From positions 310,001 through 374,000 of the forward strand of contig JADKAL010000001.1 in assembly GCA_016715325.1 (NCBI GenBank): 64,000 nt of DNA. Reading direction: 5' to 3'. The stretch is from Methylococcaceae bacterium. GTDB lineage: Bacteria > Pseudomonadota > Gammaproteobacteria > Methylococcales > Methylomonadaceae. Both the position numbers and the translations under genes were made by a program. The notes beneath the pieces were generated by a model. The model was given only the letters and a program-made list of their open reading frames with translations, was not told the DNA's origin and did not search any database. Of this stretch, positions 30,544 through 40,300 are shown piece after piece; the stretch's first letter is position 1, and each line of letters starts with the position of its first letter.

Positions 30544-32433
30544 CTATTCGAAAATGACAAAGCCCCCCGCAGGCACCGTAATTTGCACAGCTTTGCCGTT
30601 GCGAGCTTCAATTGGAGTTTGGTTTCCGATTTGCGCGGCATCGGTCGAATAAAGGCATTGCAAAAACGGTAGCTTGCCATCGTGCAATTGGTTATCGATA
30701 GTGATCCATGCAGTACGAGCATTGTCGATATCGGTATTAATAGCCAATACCATTTCTTCGTCATTAAAGATGCGCGACCACGGCACAATCGACAACATAC
30801 GTTCACCTATAAAAACAGGATATCCGAAAGTGCCCTCGTTCCCACTGGCTGAAATTTGCCGAAGATATTGTCGGCCTCGCCGTAATACGGTTTTGCTTTT
30901 TCGGATTTCAAGTATTTTCGCTAACGCTTGATACAAAGAATTATCCTCATCAAAGCAATGCCGGTCTTTGCTCCGAAAAGGTCCGAACTCACCGCCGAAC
31001 ATGGCTTCACGGATATAACGGTCATTACCGCCTTCGCCGTCGAAACCCTGCTCGGAGCCGTAGTAAATACAAGGGATGCCCAAGGTCATCGCATTCAAGG
31101 CGAGTACATTCAGGGCGAGCTTGCGCCAAGCTGGATTACCGGCACAATAACGGGCTTTGTTGCCGCCTTTTCGCACCTGATCGTGATCGTCATAGACGGT
31201 GACCACCTTGTTTTTAAACCAAACATGAGAATCTTTCTGTACCAGCAGTGAATTACGGAACAATGAAAAATAATCTTGGGGATTACGATACCCTTTGACC
31301 AGGAACTCTAATTTATCTGGAATATCGTCTATACCGAGCGCAGCATCGAGGCCGGTAGTATCCAGCGTATCGAATGCACGTTCCCGTCCGCCGGTGATTT
31401 CACCGATCAGATAGAAATTTTCCTTACCTATACTCTGGGAAAATTCATGGATGACTGAAGAAAAATAGCGTGTCGCGCCTAAATCCATGTGTTTGACGGT
31501 ATCCACCCGAAATCCGTCGAAGTCGGCATAAGCAATCCAGAATTTGTAAACTTGGCACAATGCTTTTAATGCGGGTGAAGGCTGGTAATCGTTTGCATCG
31601 CCGTCGCCCAGGTGAATATCCTTCAGATCGCTAAAATCGCCCTCGCGGAACTCGGGGTCGTAATCCCAATTATCAATTCGTCCTTTTTGGGTATAAAAGT
31701 GCGGCTCTTGAAATTCGACCGGCCAGACAGCATCGTCAGCATTCAGGCCAGTCGGCGATGAAGCAAATGGAATGCTTGGCTTGCCCGTCTTATCGCGAAA
31801 ACCCTTGACCGCATAGGGCCTGCCATCCCAGCGTGCATCCTTAGTGCCTTCCCCGAAGGGATAACGGTCAGGATCGTAGCCGAACACATTCCCTGAATGA
31901 TTGAGAATAATGTCAAGGACGACATAAATGCCGAGTTGATGAGCTGTATCGACCAATGTTTTCAAATCTGCACGAGAACCGAAATGCGGGTCGACATCCA
32001 AAAAGTTTTGGATGCCGTAGCCGTGATAGGTTTCCTGAAACGCAATTTGCTTGAAGATGGGGCTGACCCAGATCGCGGTTACGCCCAAACGGCTTAAATA
32101 ACCGATTTTGCTGGTTAACCCTTGCAAAGTCCCACCCACCCATTTTCCACCTGCATCTTGCCAGAGTTGAGCATCATTCGATGAGCCGATGGCATTACCT
32201 ATATCGTTCGGTTTAAATAATGGTGTTCCGGCTGTGGTTACATTAGCGCCGTCATTGCCTCGATAGCTGGTTTCTTTACCGTCGGAAAACCGGTCCAGCA
32301 TTAAAAAATAAAGTACCTGATCTTCCCAAGCGGCGGGCGATGGCGTAAATTTACGTGCTCGAAAAGCCGCCCAGTCGATATCTGAAAGTGAGCGTTCGAT
32401 TTTTTCTTGGGAAGTATTAGTTGTATTTGGCAT
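30544..32433 (-). CDS. GH13 alpha-amylase family glycosidase
   Basis: 629 aa without an evident signal peptide. TIM-barrel motifs in order: VLDIILNHSG (region I), DGFRVDTVKHMD with the nucleophile Asp (region II), LIGEITGG with the acid/base Glu (region III) and VVTVYDDHDQ with the third carboxylate (region IV, normally HD; here DDHDQ). A YxxRFSDG-like N-terminal FLMLDRFSDG and a C-terminal beta domain are present. It hydrolyses or transfers alpha-glucosidic bonds, perhaps in glycogen or sucrose-related turnover. Cytoplasmic location is inferred. The IS630 element sits 60 bp upstream and may have displaced its promoter. Confidence 0.88.
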   Translation of the reverse strand: MPNTTNTSQEKIERSLSDIDWAAFRARKFTPSPAAWEDQVLYFLMLDRFSDGKETSYRGNDGANVTTAGTPLFKPNDIGNAIGSSNDAQLWQDAGGKWVGGTLQGLTSKIGYLSRLGVTAIWVSPIFKQIAFQETYHGYGIQNFLDVDPHFGSRADLKTLVDTAHQLGIYVVLDIILNHSGNVFGYDPDRYPFGEGTKDARWDGRPYAVKGFRDKTGKPSIPFASSPTGLNADDAVWPVEFQEPHFYTQKGRIDNWDYDPEFREGDFSDLKDIHLGDGDANDYQPSPALKALCQVYKFWIAYADFDGFRVDTVKHMDLGATRYFSSVIHEFSQSIGKENFYLIGEITGGRERAFDTLDTTGLDAALGIDDIPDKLEFLVKGYRNPQDYFSLFRNSLLVQKDSHVWFKNKVVTVYDDHDQVRKGGNKARYCAGNPAWRKLALNVLALNAMTLGIPCIYYGSEQGFDGEGGNDRYIREAMFGGEFGPFRSKDRHCFDEDNSLYQALAKILEIRKSKTVLRRGRQYLRQISASGNEGTFGYPVFIGERMLSIVPWSRIFNDEEMVLAINTDIDNARTAWITIDNQLHDGKLPFLQCLYSTDAAQIGNQTPIEARNGKAVQITVPAGGFVIFE

Positions 32434-32492
32434 AATTGATTTATCTAACCTCTTTATTTTGTCGTGAATAAATGAATATATTGCGCTGTAGC

Positions 32493-33620
32493 TAGTGTAA
32501 CGTCCTCAACAAACATTAAGATATGATACAATTGGTGTCCATGAGAACGCCAATGAAAATTACACTGATTGAAGAGGATCGAACAGAACTGGAACGCTGG
32601 GTGAAGAGCCGGTCTGTTGGGGCTAAACAAAGACTACGGGCTAGAATGGTACTGATGACCGCCGAGGGCTTGTCAACAACGGTCATTATGGCAACGTTGG
32701 GGGTCAGCAACCCGACCTTGAACAAGTGGCGGAATCGCTATCTCGAAAGTGGTGTTGAAGGGCTCAAGAAGGCAAGACCCGCCCGTCGCGGATACCGCCG
32801 CTGCCGACTGACAAAGTCCAAGAAGTCCTGGCCTTGACATTGACCGGTAAACCGGCTGCCGCGACGCAGTGGAGTTGCCGGACGATGGCGGAGCAGGTCG
32901 GCATTTCCCGGATGGCGGTGCACGGCATCTGGCGGGAGCACAAACTGAAGCCCCCTCAAGTGAAGGGGCTTTAAGGTTTCGAACGACCCGCTGTTCGCCG
33001 AAAAGTTGCGCGATGTCGTGGGCCTTTACCTGGACCCACCGGAGAAGGCCATCGTGTTTTCCGTCGACGAGAAAAGCCAAATCCAGGCGCTAGATCGTAG
33101 CCAACCCGGCCTGCCGATGAAGCCGGGAAAATGCGGGACGATGACGCACGATTATAAGCGACATGGCACCACAACTTTGTTTGCGGCACTCGACGTGCAG
33201 ACCGGAACGGTGATTGGGCAATGCCAGCCCAGGCACCGCCACGACGAGTTCCTCAAGTTCCTGAAGACAATTGACCGGCGAACCGACAAAACCTTGGCAT
33301 TGCATTTGATCGTCGACAACTATGCGACGCACAAACATGCCCGAAGTAAAGGACTGGCTGGCCCAGCATCCCCGGTTCCACTTACACTTCACGCCAACCT
33401 CGGCCTCATGGCTCAACTTAGTCGAGCGTTTCTTCCGGGACATTACCGAGGAACGTATCCGGCGTGGTGTTTTCCACAGTGTTGACGACCTCAAAACAGC
33501 GATACAGGAGTATCTCGACCACCGCAATAGCAACCCAAAACCTTACCATTGGACAGCCAAACCAGAGACGATCTTGGCTAAAGTAGACAAAGCTAAAGAT
33601 ATGTTGAGGACGTTACACTA
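32493..33620 (+). mobile_element. IS630-family insertion sequence
   Basis: Perfect 18-bp terminal inverted repeats, TAGTGTAACGTCCTCAAC at 32493-32510 and its complement at 33603-33620. The outermost TA on each side fits the TA target duplication typical of IS630/Tc1-mariner elements. It encloses one transposase gene in four reading-frame pieces. About 1.13 kb in total. Confidence 0.9.
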
Positions 33621-33621
33621 G
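32523..33621 (+). pseudogene. IS630-family transposase, frameshifted
   Basis: Reads in four frame segments: an N-terminal helix-turn-helix (32523-32790, IMATLGVSNPTLNKWRNRYLESGVEGL), a linker segment carrying WSCRTMAEQVGISRMAVHGIWREHKLKPP, the DDE core with [18 protein letters not shown] and [11 protein letters not shown] (33006-33340), and the C-terminal part with [19 protein letters not shown] containing the final Glu (33322-33621). Junctions need one base added near 32790 and one removed near 32965 and 33340. Perfect ends suggest a recent element, so sequencing error is possible; as given it is broken. Confidence 0.88.
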
Positions 33622-34231
33622 TTTGCGGATTGGTTTAAATGAGCAATTGTTTTTTAGATTCTAAAGAGCGGTTCGATAGTCAAAAATACAGGGCTAAATA
33701 TGAATGTATTTATACGTTATCTATTTCTTTATTAGAACGATTGCTGATAATGTTTTAAGCGGAGGAACATTTCGTTCAGAAGACCTGTTGAATCGGGCCT
33801 TCTTTCGGAAAGTTACTACAACCCGGGTCGTTCTGATTGCCTTTACTTGTGCAGAAAGCGGCTGGCACTGTTAACTGCAGGCGGTAATAGGGGAAGCTAT
33901 ACTCAGGTCAATTTGACATGTAGGCTCTGATGCTGATTTATAGGTAATGAGAAAGTAGGTAACTATGAGCCAATTTTTATTATTCATAACTTCGCCAATA
34001 TCTAAAGGTAACACGATAATCTCGACAAGAAATCTTGTATCGCTTAAATAATCATCGATTTCTGATTCTCCCCGCTATATTGTTATAATCGATTGTGCTG
34101 AGCTACTAAAGTTCATGCTCCCTTCGTTAGACTCTTCAGCTTTTGTCAAAACAGACTTTAGTCTGAAGGCTTTTAAGGGAATCCGACACAGTATTAAAAT
34201 CATACGGGGTCAATTTATTGTTTTAAGTCTC
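33622..34231. other. Gene-free stretch after the IS630 element
   Basis: About 600 bp with stops in all frames and no recognisable protein, RNA or repeat. Probably decayed accessory DNA between two insertion sequences. Confidence 0.45.
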
Positions 34232-34497
34232 CTACTCTGTATAACGTTGCATTTTTAACATGTCGTTATCGCAGAAAATTATATTCAAAACGAAGGGACG
34301 AACTCGATCACTATTCAAATTTATCTTTATCCGATTTACCCCCTCAATAACCCAGTCGCCAAAGAATTGTTCGGAGCCGTCCGCGCAACCGATCCCAAAG
34401 TAGATTAGTTTTCCCCCTTCGCGAAAATTAAACCCACTTCTACCTCGCGATGCTGGAAAGTTATAGCCCTTTGGACGATAAACTATTACCTCTCGAG
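34232..34497 (-). pseudogene. Possible 3' remnant of a gene cut by the IS3-type element
   Basis: The frame directly downstream of the IS remnant encodes a protein-like tail (REVIVYRPKGYNFPASRGRS, then FREGGKLIYFGIGCADGSEQ, and on to the stop near 34232). Its composition (Gly, Trp and aromatic patterning) looks coding but I do not recognise a family. No start codon of its own is apparent. It could be the C-terminus of a host gene interrupted by the element. Low confidence. Confidence 0.3.
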
Positions 34498-34735
34498 TAT
34501 GATGTGTCAACGCTTTTCCGGACAAAAGGTTAAGCAGCATTTTGCTGCATCTCGAAGTTAACGGGCGATATATATCCATTGGCGGAATGTAATCGCTCCC
34601 GGTTATAGAACACTTCGATATATTCAAACACAGCCTGTTTAGCTTCTTCCCGAGAATGAAACGTTTGATGACGGATCAACTCGGTTTTTAAGGTATGGAA
34701 GAAGCCTTCCGACACGGCATTGACGCTGAGGTGTA
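34498..34735 (-). pseudogene. IS3-family (IS150-like) transposase OrfB, C-terminal fragment
   Basis: Only the last 65 or so residues survive: VNAVSEGFFHTLKTELIRHQ, then EAKQAVFEYIEVFYNRERLHSANGYISPVNFE, ending QQNAA. This is the end of the rve integrase core with its catalytic Glu in the SEGFFHTLKTE segment. The 5' part and the left end are missing. The 3' flank (GTCCGGAAAAGCGTTGACAC) matches a second copy at 55300-55335. Confidence 0.8.
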
Positions 34736-35426
34736 GACCCTAAAATCCGCAAATCCCGATACCAGTCCATGCCTTTTTTGCAAACTATTTTAGTATCCAT
34801 AATTTGTCTCCTACCGTATTAACTCTATTGCATATCGAACTGTTATATTCGGATAATAAAAAAATATCCTTGTTTGTAGATATCAAAGTGTTTTAGAAAC
34901 CCGGTTAGAGTTATTTCAGCCTGAATTTCAACCGGAAATCTCTACTTAGAAGTGGTTATAAAATCAGCCCCTTTGGTGATATAACTGTTAACGTATAAAG
35001 CACGGTGTTAATTTAAATCGTCAAGGTTAGTAAACCAATCACTCAAAAAGGTGTTTTTTTGGATAATAAATGCATATAAAAAATACCCATTTCGGCAACT
35101 AGAAAAGCCTTCTCAATCGAAGACTGAAGGGCAGATTTTTAAATGCTAAATATGAACCCGTGTTTTATAGAGCAGCTCGCAAAATTTGCTTACCGGTTCT
35201 ATTGTGATGTCGGGTTATCACTTCCATTCAGAAAAAAAACAGAATTGTCGAAAGGCAGGGAGCAATAAATAGTCGTCGCTCTCCAGCCTAAGTAAGGTTT
35301 GTTGTAACGCGATGGCATTCGGTAAAAGGTTTGGACATGTAACATTTCTGAAATACTGAAAATATCTACTTTTACTTACATATCCTTCTTAACTCGAGTA
35401 AAATCACTAAAAGAAAGGGGGTTTAT
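34736..35426. other. Gene-free stretch upstream of the membrane wHTH gene
   Basis: About 690 bp, AT-rich, stops in all frames. No RNA gene or repeat recognised. Contains the promoter of the gene at 35427 somewhere near its right end. Confidence 0.45.
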
Positions 35427-35975
35427 ATGCCGGAATTGTTGTTACCCATTTTTGTTTTCTATCTTATTTATCTTTATTTCACTATGAAAAAGCAATCAGT
35501 CTCAAATGAAAAACCAGTATCTAAATCAAATGTTGAACAACCCGTCGCAACCGTTACGCCGGAAGCTAAAGCTAAAAAAACTAGCTCAACCGTAAAAACC
35601 GTAGAAAAAGCGAAAGCCGTAACGCCAAAACCGCCGGAGAAAGCCCAGACCGAACCGGCAGTTGCCGCTGTTAGTGCGGATGAAAAAACTGTAAAACCAA
35701 ATCAGTCTTCGAAAGCCCCAAAAAAATCGCAAGCAGTAACCTCTAAACAAACTACGGATACCTCGGCAATGAGCCAGCCGGAACGGGTCGGTTTGACAGC
35801 AGGCAGTATATGGCATTACCTGTCGAAAAACGGTTCCACGTCAGTTGCTAAGCTCGTTCGGGAACTTCCTGAAGAAGAAAAGATAATCCAACGCAGTATC
35901 GGCTGGTTGGCACAGGAAGGCAAAATTACGCTCGATATCGTCGATAGAGTTGAAACCATCGGTTTGACAAGTTAG
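35427..35975 (+). CDS. Membrane-anchored DUF2582-type winged-helix protein
   Basis: 182 aa in three parts. Residues about 3-20 form one membrane segment (LLLPIFVFYLIYLYF). Residues about 25-120 are a Lys/Pro/Ala/Thr/Ser-rich, low-complexity linker. Residues about 122-182 match the winged helix-turn-helix domain DUF2582 (GLTAGSIWHYLSKNGSTSVA, then IQRSIGWLAQEGKITLD). The domain normally occurs as a short soluble protein, so the anchor and linker are unusual. AGAAAGGGGG lies before the start. A membrane-tethered DNA-binding or adaptor role is only a guess. Confidence 0.65.
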   Translation: MPELLLPIFVFYLIYLYFTMKKQSVSNEKPVSKSNVEQPVATVTPEAKAKKTSSTVKTVEKAKAVTPKPPEKAQTEPAVAAVSADEKTVKPNQSSKAPKKSQAVTSKQTTDTSAMSQPERVGLTAGSIWHYLSKNGSTSVAKLVRELPEEEKIIQRSIGWLAQEGKITLDIVDRVETIGLTS

Positions 35976-36237
35976 GCATTTGATCGGGCGATTCAAGTAT
36001 TGTCGTTACCGAAGATTCACATTCTGCATATTCGACCAATGCAGTATAAATAGATTCGGCCTTGCGACCTTGGGTATTGAGCTTAGCGAAAGTGACTTTA
36101 TGATTTAACAAGTTCATTACGAACGGGTCAATCATTAACAGGACAAGTCGATAAATAAAATAAAATCGGCTTAGACTTCCGATTTCTGCATAGATCTAAG
36201 TACCCGTAACACTCATGTTCGATTCGAGGAGAACGCT

Positions 36238-36580
36238 ATGCTGGTTACATTTTCCACTAGAGTCTATGCCGATATTACCGTATTCGGAGATGTCGCGATG
36301 TCCTTGCTGAAAATGATGGGACATAGCACAACGGTGCCAGGTGCTATTTTGGCTGAAGATGTTCCTGAAGCACTAAGCCGGTTAACCACCGCCATTGCTA
36401 ACGAAAAAACCTTGACGCCAGAAGAAAATAAGCATGCGGACGAGCTTGAGGTCAGTATGGTTCATCGAGCGTTACCACTCATAAACTTGCTGACTGCCGC
36501 AGCAAAGGAAAACTGTAATGTTGGACGAAGCCGCTAACGCGGAGAAAAACGCCGCCGCCCGATTAATCGATAAAATGTAA
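36238..36580 (+). CDS. DUF1840 family protein, probably frameshifted near the end
   Basis: Starts MLVTFSTRVYADITVFGDVAMSLLKMMGHSTTVPGAI, the typical opening of DUF1840, then a helical C-terminal half with EVSMVHRALPLINLLTAAAKENCNV. As read, it stops at 36535 after 99 aa. Removing one base near 36520 gives DEAANAEKNAAARLIDKM and a stop at 36578, for 113 aa, within the family range. Preceded by a GAGGAGAACGCT ribosome-binding site. Function unknown. Confidence 0.75.
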
Positions 36581-36637
36581 CCTCAAGCCCTAAATCACAA
36601 TGGGGCCCTCAACAACGAATCATGAGGTTACAAAACA

Positions 36638-37542
36638 ATGCCATCTCCCGAATTAATTTTCAAGCATAATTATCAAAGCCATCTTAAACACCTGAAACTC
36701 AAAGGACTCCAGCCTAAGACGATTGAAGCCTATTCTAGAGCCATGCGACGTATCGGTGCCTATTTCGATTATAAACTTAGCGATCTGTCCGAACTTCAGT
36801 TGACCGATTATTTCAGCGATTTGCTGGAATCGCATTCCTGGAGTAGCGTCAAACTCGACCTGTACGGGCTTAAATTCTTCTATGCCTATGTGTTGAACAA
36901 GCCCTGGCCGGTGTTTCGGCTGATCAAACCGCCGAAGGTACAACGCTTGCCGGATATCGTCACGGTTGAGGAGGCTAAGCGGCTTTTCTCGATGACCCAC
37001 ACCCTCAGCTACCGGGTGTTCTTTTTTACGCTGTATAGTTTGGGGCTGCGCCTCGGCGAAGGTTTGCGTTTGACGGTGGCTGATATTGATGCACAGCGGC
37101 TGCGGGTGCATATCCGCGATGCCAAGGGCAACAAGGATAGGTTGGTGCCTTTGCCGGTGGCGACTTTGGATTGCCTGCGCCGCTTCTGGCAGGTGCACCG
37201 CAATCCGGTGTTGCTGTTTCCCAACCGCCACGGTGGTTTGAAGTCGGCGCATTTGTCCAAAACACCCCTTGATCGCGGTGGCGTGCAAACAACGCTGCGC
37301 CAAGTCGCCCAGGACTGCGGCATAAAAAAAAGATTTCCCCACACAGCTTACGCCACAGCTACGCGACCCATTTGATCGAAGCAGGCGTCGACCTGCTTGA
37401 AGTCCAGAAAATCCTGGGGCACCACAGCATCCTGACCACCGCCCGTTATACCCACCTGACCGACACCACGAACATTCAGGCCGACGCGTTGATAAATGCG
37501 CTGATGGATGGTTTTGCCATGGAATGGCAGGGGGTCAAATGA
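36638..37542 (+). CDS. Tyrosine recombinase accompanying an IS91-type transposase, frameshifted
   Basis: N-terminal SAM-like domain ([20 protein letters not shown]) and a catalytic domain with [17 protein letters not shown] (Arg), followed after the A-run at 37324-37331 by another frame reading [40 protein letters not shown] and a TGA at 37540. That gives the R-H-x-x-R...H...Y set. One A appears missing (eight, nine expected). The stop overlaps the transposase start as ATGA. Such integrase-transposase pairs are a known IS91-family arrangement. Confidence 0.85.
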
Positions 37543-38623
37543 GGTTGCTTTCGTCGATTATCCAACGCTTTGAAACCGAGTTTCTGGCGACATATCCAAA
37601 TGCACTACCCAGCCAACTTAAAGCCCTATCCGCGCTGAAACAGTGCCGCACTTCGCAAAGTCCCGTGATGATGGTGCAATGCGACGGCTGCGACAAGCAA
37701 GCCTTCATCGCGCATTCTTGCGGCCATCGTAACTGTCCGCATTGCCAGCATCATGAAAGCCAGCAATGGCTAGGCCGCCAACTTCAGAAACAAGTGCCAG
37801 CGGCGTATTTTATGATGACGTTCACGTTGCCAAAAGAGCTGCACCCATTGGCTTGGCAACAGCAGCGCATACTTTACGGCTTGCTGATCCGTTGTAGTTG
37901 GGAAACGCTCAACACCTTCGCGCAAAACGATCCGCAGTTACAAGGTCAGGCGGGTGCGATTTCGGTACTACACACGCATTCGCGCCGATTGGACTATCAT
38001 CCGCATGTGCATGTGGTGATGCCTGCGGCGGCGATCGATCCGGGTCAGCGGTTGTGGCGCACCAAAACCAGCAAAGGCCATCAATCCTATTTGTTCAACC
38101 ACAAGGCCTTGGCGAAAGTGTTCCGTGCAAAGCTGCTTGGCGCTATTCGGGCAGCGGGGCTTGAACTGCCGGCCTGTTACCCGAAAAAATGGGTGGTGGA
38201 TGTCAAATCCGTTGGCAGCGGCGACAAAGCCTTAGTTTATTTGGGGCGCTATCTGTACAAGGGCGTGATTCAGGAGAAGGACATTATCGCGTGCAAGGAC
38301 GGATTGGTCACCTTCCGCTACCAAGACGGCAAAACCAAGCAGACGCAAACTCGGACGCTGCCGGGGCCTCAGTTCTTGTGGCTAATTTTACAGCATGTGT
38401 TGCCGAAGGGCTTTAGGCGTACCCGCAACTTTGGCTTTCTGCATGCCAACAGCAAAAGCTGCAGGCATTGCTGCAAGAGCTGTTTAAATTGAATCCGATT
38501 AAAACGCTGGTCGCGCTGGCAATAAGACCCGCGTTCAAGTGTCCTTGCTGTGGCAGTGCCATGCAGATTGTGAAAACGCGGATTCCCGCCATGATGGCTT
38601 TCGGGCTTGTACCCTCCGGTTGA
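37539..38623 (+). CDS. IS91-family (HUH, Y2) transposase, frameshifted near the end
   Basis: The start at 37539 overlaps the recombinase stop; an earlier in-frame ATG at 37524 is inside that gene. N-terminal zinc-binding region ([31 protein letters not shown]), [12 protein letters not shown], then the HUH motif [12 protein letters not shown] and a tyrosine pair in [12 protein letters not shown]. As read it stops at 38492; adding one base in the AAAAG near 38457 restores [20 protein letters not shown] and a C-terminal CPCCGSAM, ending at 38621-38623. Rolling-circle transposition is the family mechanism. I could not define both element ends. Confidence 0.87.
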
Positions 38624-39134
38624 CAGAAAGGGGGCATAAACGATTATGTGACCGCATTGGCCAATCCGTGAAGTTTTAAACCGGCATGTATTAAGCCGAT
38701 GACCGCGCTTGCCTAAAAAAGGCCATAATCCCGCTTAAATCATAACCTCTCACAAAAGGTGTTGCACAAGACAATGCTTTTTGCACGCCCTCGGGTACTG
38801 CGGCTTAGATTTTCCGCGAAACCTATAAATTCCAAAAAGATATTTTCTTATACTAATAGACATAGACTGTGTCGATTATCACCGGGCTTGTCCAACAACC
38901 GGTTCAGATTGTGGTTCGCTTCGCTCTCACAATCTAACCTTATTCGTTAGGTGGAGTTAGACATACTATATTGATTTCATGGAAATGGTCTATATAGATT
39001 CGGTCCTGTTAAGTCTAAACTTCCGTTCGTCCTAATTCATTCTAAAGTGTTATGTGCTTTTACTTTCTCAGCATAAACGGTTCAGACCTTATAAGGCCGA
39101 ATTAACAAGCGTTATATTGCATTTTAAAATAGTA
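38624..39134. other. Intergenic stretch with a strong imperfect palindrome
   Basis: About 510 bp without a gene. At 38901-38939 there is an inverted repeat: GGTT-c-AGATTGTG pairs with CACAATCTAACC (12 bp with one bulge, loop of about 14 nt). Possibly the palindromic terminal region of the IS91-type element or a terminator for the GH5 gene, which ends at 39135. Confidence 0.4.
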
Positions 39135-40259
39135 TTAATCGAAGTTAAATCGATTCGGCAACCATCCATTTTCAACACAATCTCTAAAACACCAGGCCGG
39201 TGTCGTTTCGGTTTTGTAACTCCAAAAAAACCAGCCGAGGTATTTTTCGAAGGCGAGAAGTTGTGCGGCTGCGTAAGCGCGGTATGCGGTGTCCATTTGA
39301 AAGGTATCCAAGCGTTCCAGGGCGTTGTTGTAAGGTCCCGGCGCCCATAACGAAACAACTTTTAAATCTAACCCTAAACTCCATTCGCCCACATAAACCG
39401 GTAGGCCGAGTCCGGCGCCGATATCGTCGGCTTCTTGTTTCCAGTCGGTGGTTGTTTTGTTGACGTGTCCGAAAATATCCATGTCGATATCTTCGCGGAC
39501 GAAACATTGATAACGGTGGATGTCGTACACCACGTTTTCGTATTCCGGCTCTTTCATAAAGCCGACATATTCATTAAAAGAACGGAAGCCGTCATGAAAA
39601 ACGACTGCCACATCCTCCGGCTTACAATAATTGCGGATACGCTCATAGCCTTCGGAGTTGTACTGTTTTAGAATCTGAGTATCGATATCCCAGCGCGGCT
39701 CATTTAGGACTTCGATAGCCAGTAATGCTGAACGGCCTTGATAACGCTGCGCCAAATTCTCCAGTACCCATAAGGAATGTTCGATAAAGACTTGATCGGT
39801 ATGCCATTCGCATACGTCTTTAATACCGCCGTTATCGAAACCGTTTTGACACCCCGGTGCGGCATGAAGATCCAGCACAATCCCAAGACCGAATTCTTCC
39901 GCCCAATTGAACGCTTGATCGAGTATGTCGATACCGCCTTCTACATAAGGATAATCAATGCCGCCGTACGAACGGTGATAAGGGTAATTCGGTCCGAATA
40001 GCCAATGCCCCACCGGAATGCGGACAGCGTTGATACCGACACTGGCTAACCAAGCAAAATCGTTACGTGTAATGAAAGTATTCCAATGGTGTTGCAATCG
40101 CGCTTTTGCTTGTGACCCTAACTCAACACACCAGGTGGTTTCATCGGTTGCATTCAGTCCTTCGAAAAGGCTCGGCATCATCCACTTTTCTAAAACGAGC
40201 CAGCCGCCGAGGTTCACGCCGCGAATTTTTTTACCTTTGTGAGTGCTAATTTCCTTCAT
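39135..40259 (-). CDS. GH5 family exo-beta-1,3-glucanase-like glycosidase
   Basis: 374 aa without a signal peptide. Opens with KKIRGVNLGGWLVLEKWMMPSLFE, the hallmark of the fungal-type EXG/GH5_9 group. Acid/base Glu in LLAIEVLNEPRWD and nucleophile Glu in LPVYVGEWSLGLD; WFFWSYKTE near the C-terminus is also conserved. Likely cleaves beta-1,3-glucosidic bonds. Bacterial members are less common than fungal ones, and it sits beside transposons, so transfer is plausible. It starts 42 bp after the ABC gene stop on the same strand, possibly one transcript. Confidence 0.83.
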   Translation of the reverse strand: MKEISTHKGKKIRGVNLGGWLVLEKWMMPSLFEGLNATDETTWCVELGSQAKARLQHHWNTFITRNDFAWLASVGINAVRIPVGHWLFGPNYPYHRSYGGIDYPYVEGGIDILDQAFNWAEEFGLGIVLDLHAAPGCQNGFDNGGIKDVCEWHTDQVFIEHSLWVLENLAQRYQGRSALLAIEVLNEPRWDIDTQILKQYNSEGYERIRNYCKPEDVAVVFHDGFRSFNEYVGFMKEPEYENVVYDIHRYQCFVREDIDMDIFGHVNKTTTDWKQEADDIGAGLGLPVYVGEWSLGLDLKVVSLWAPGPYNNALERLDTFQMDTAYRAYAAAQLLAFEKYLGWFFWSYKTETTPAWCFRDCVENGWLPNRFNFD

Positions 40260-40300
40260 AACTGATTTCTCCGGTTTATGATCCAGCGACGAGCGATATG

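Noticed and set aside
35926-36135. Minus-strand frame of about 69 codons overlapping the end of the DUF2582 gene
   Set aside because: No ribosome-binding site or recognised motif, and it overlaps a better-supported gene end.
36653-37342. Long open frame antisense to the tyrosine recombinase
   Set aside because: No homology that I recognise and fully overlapped by a recombinase with clear catalytic motifs.
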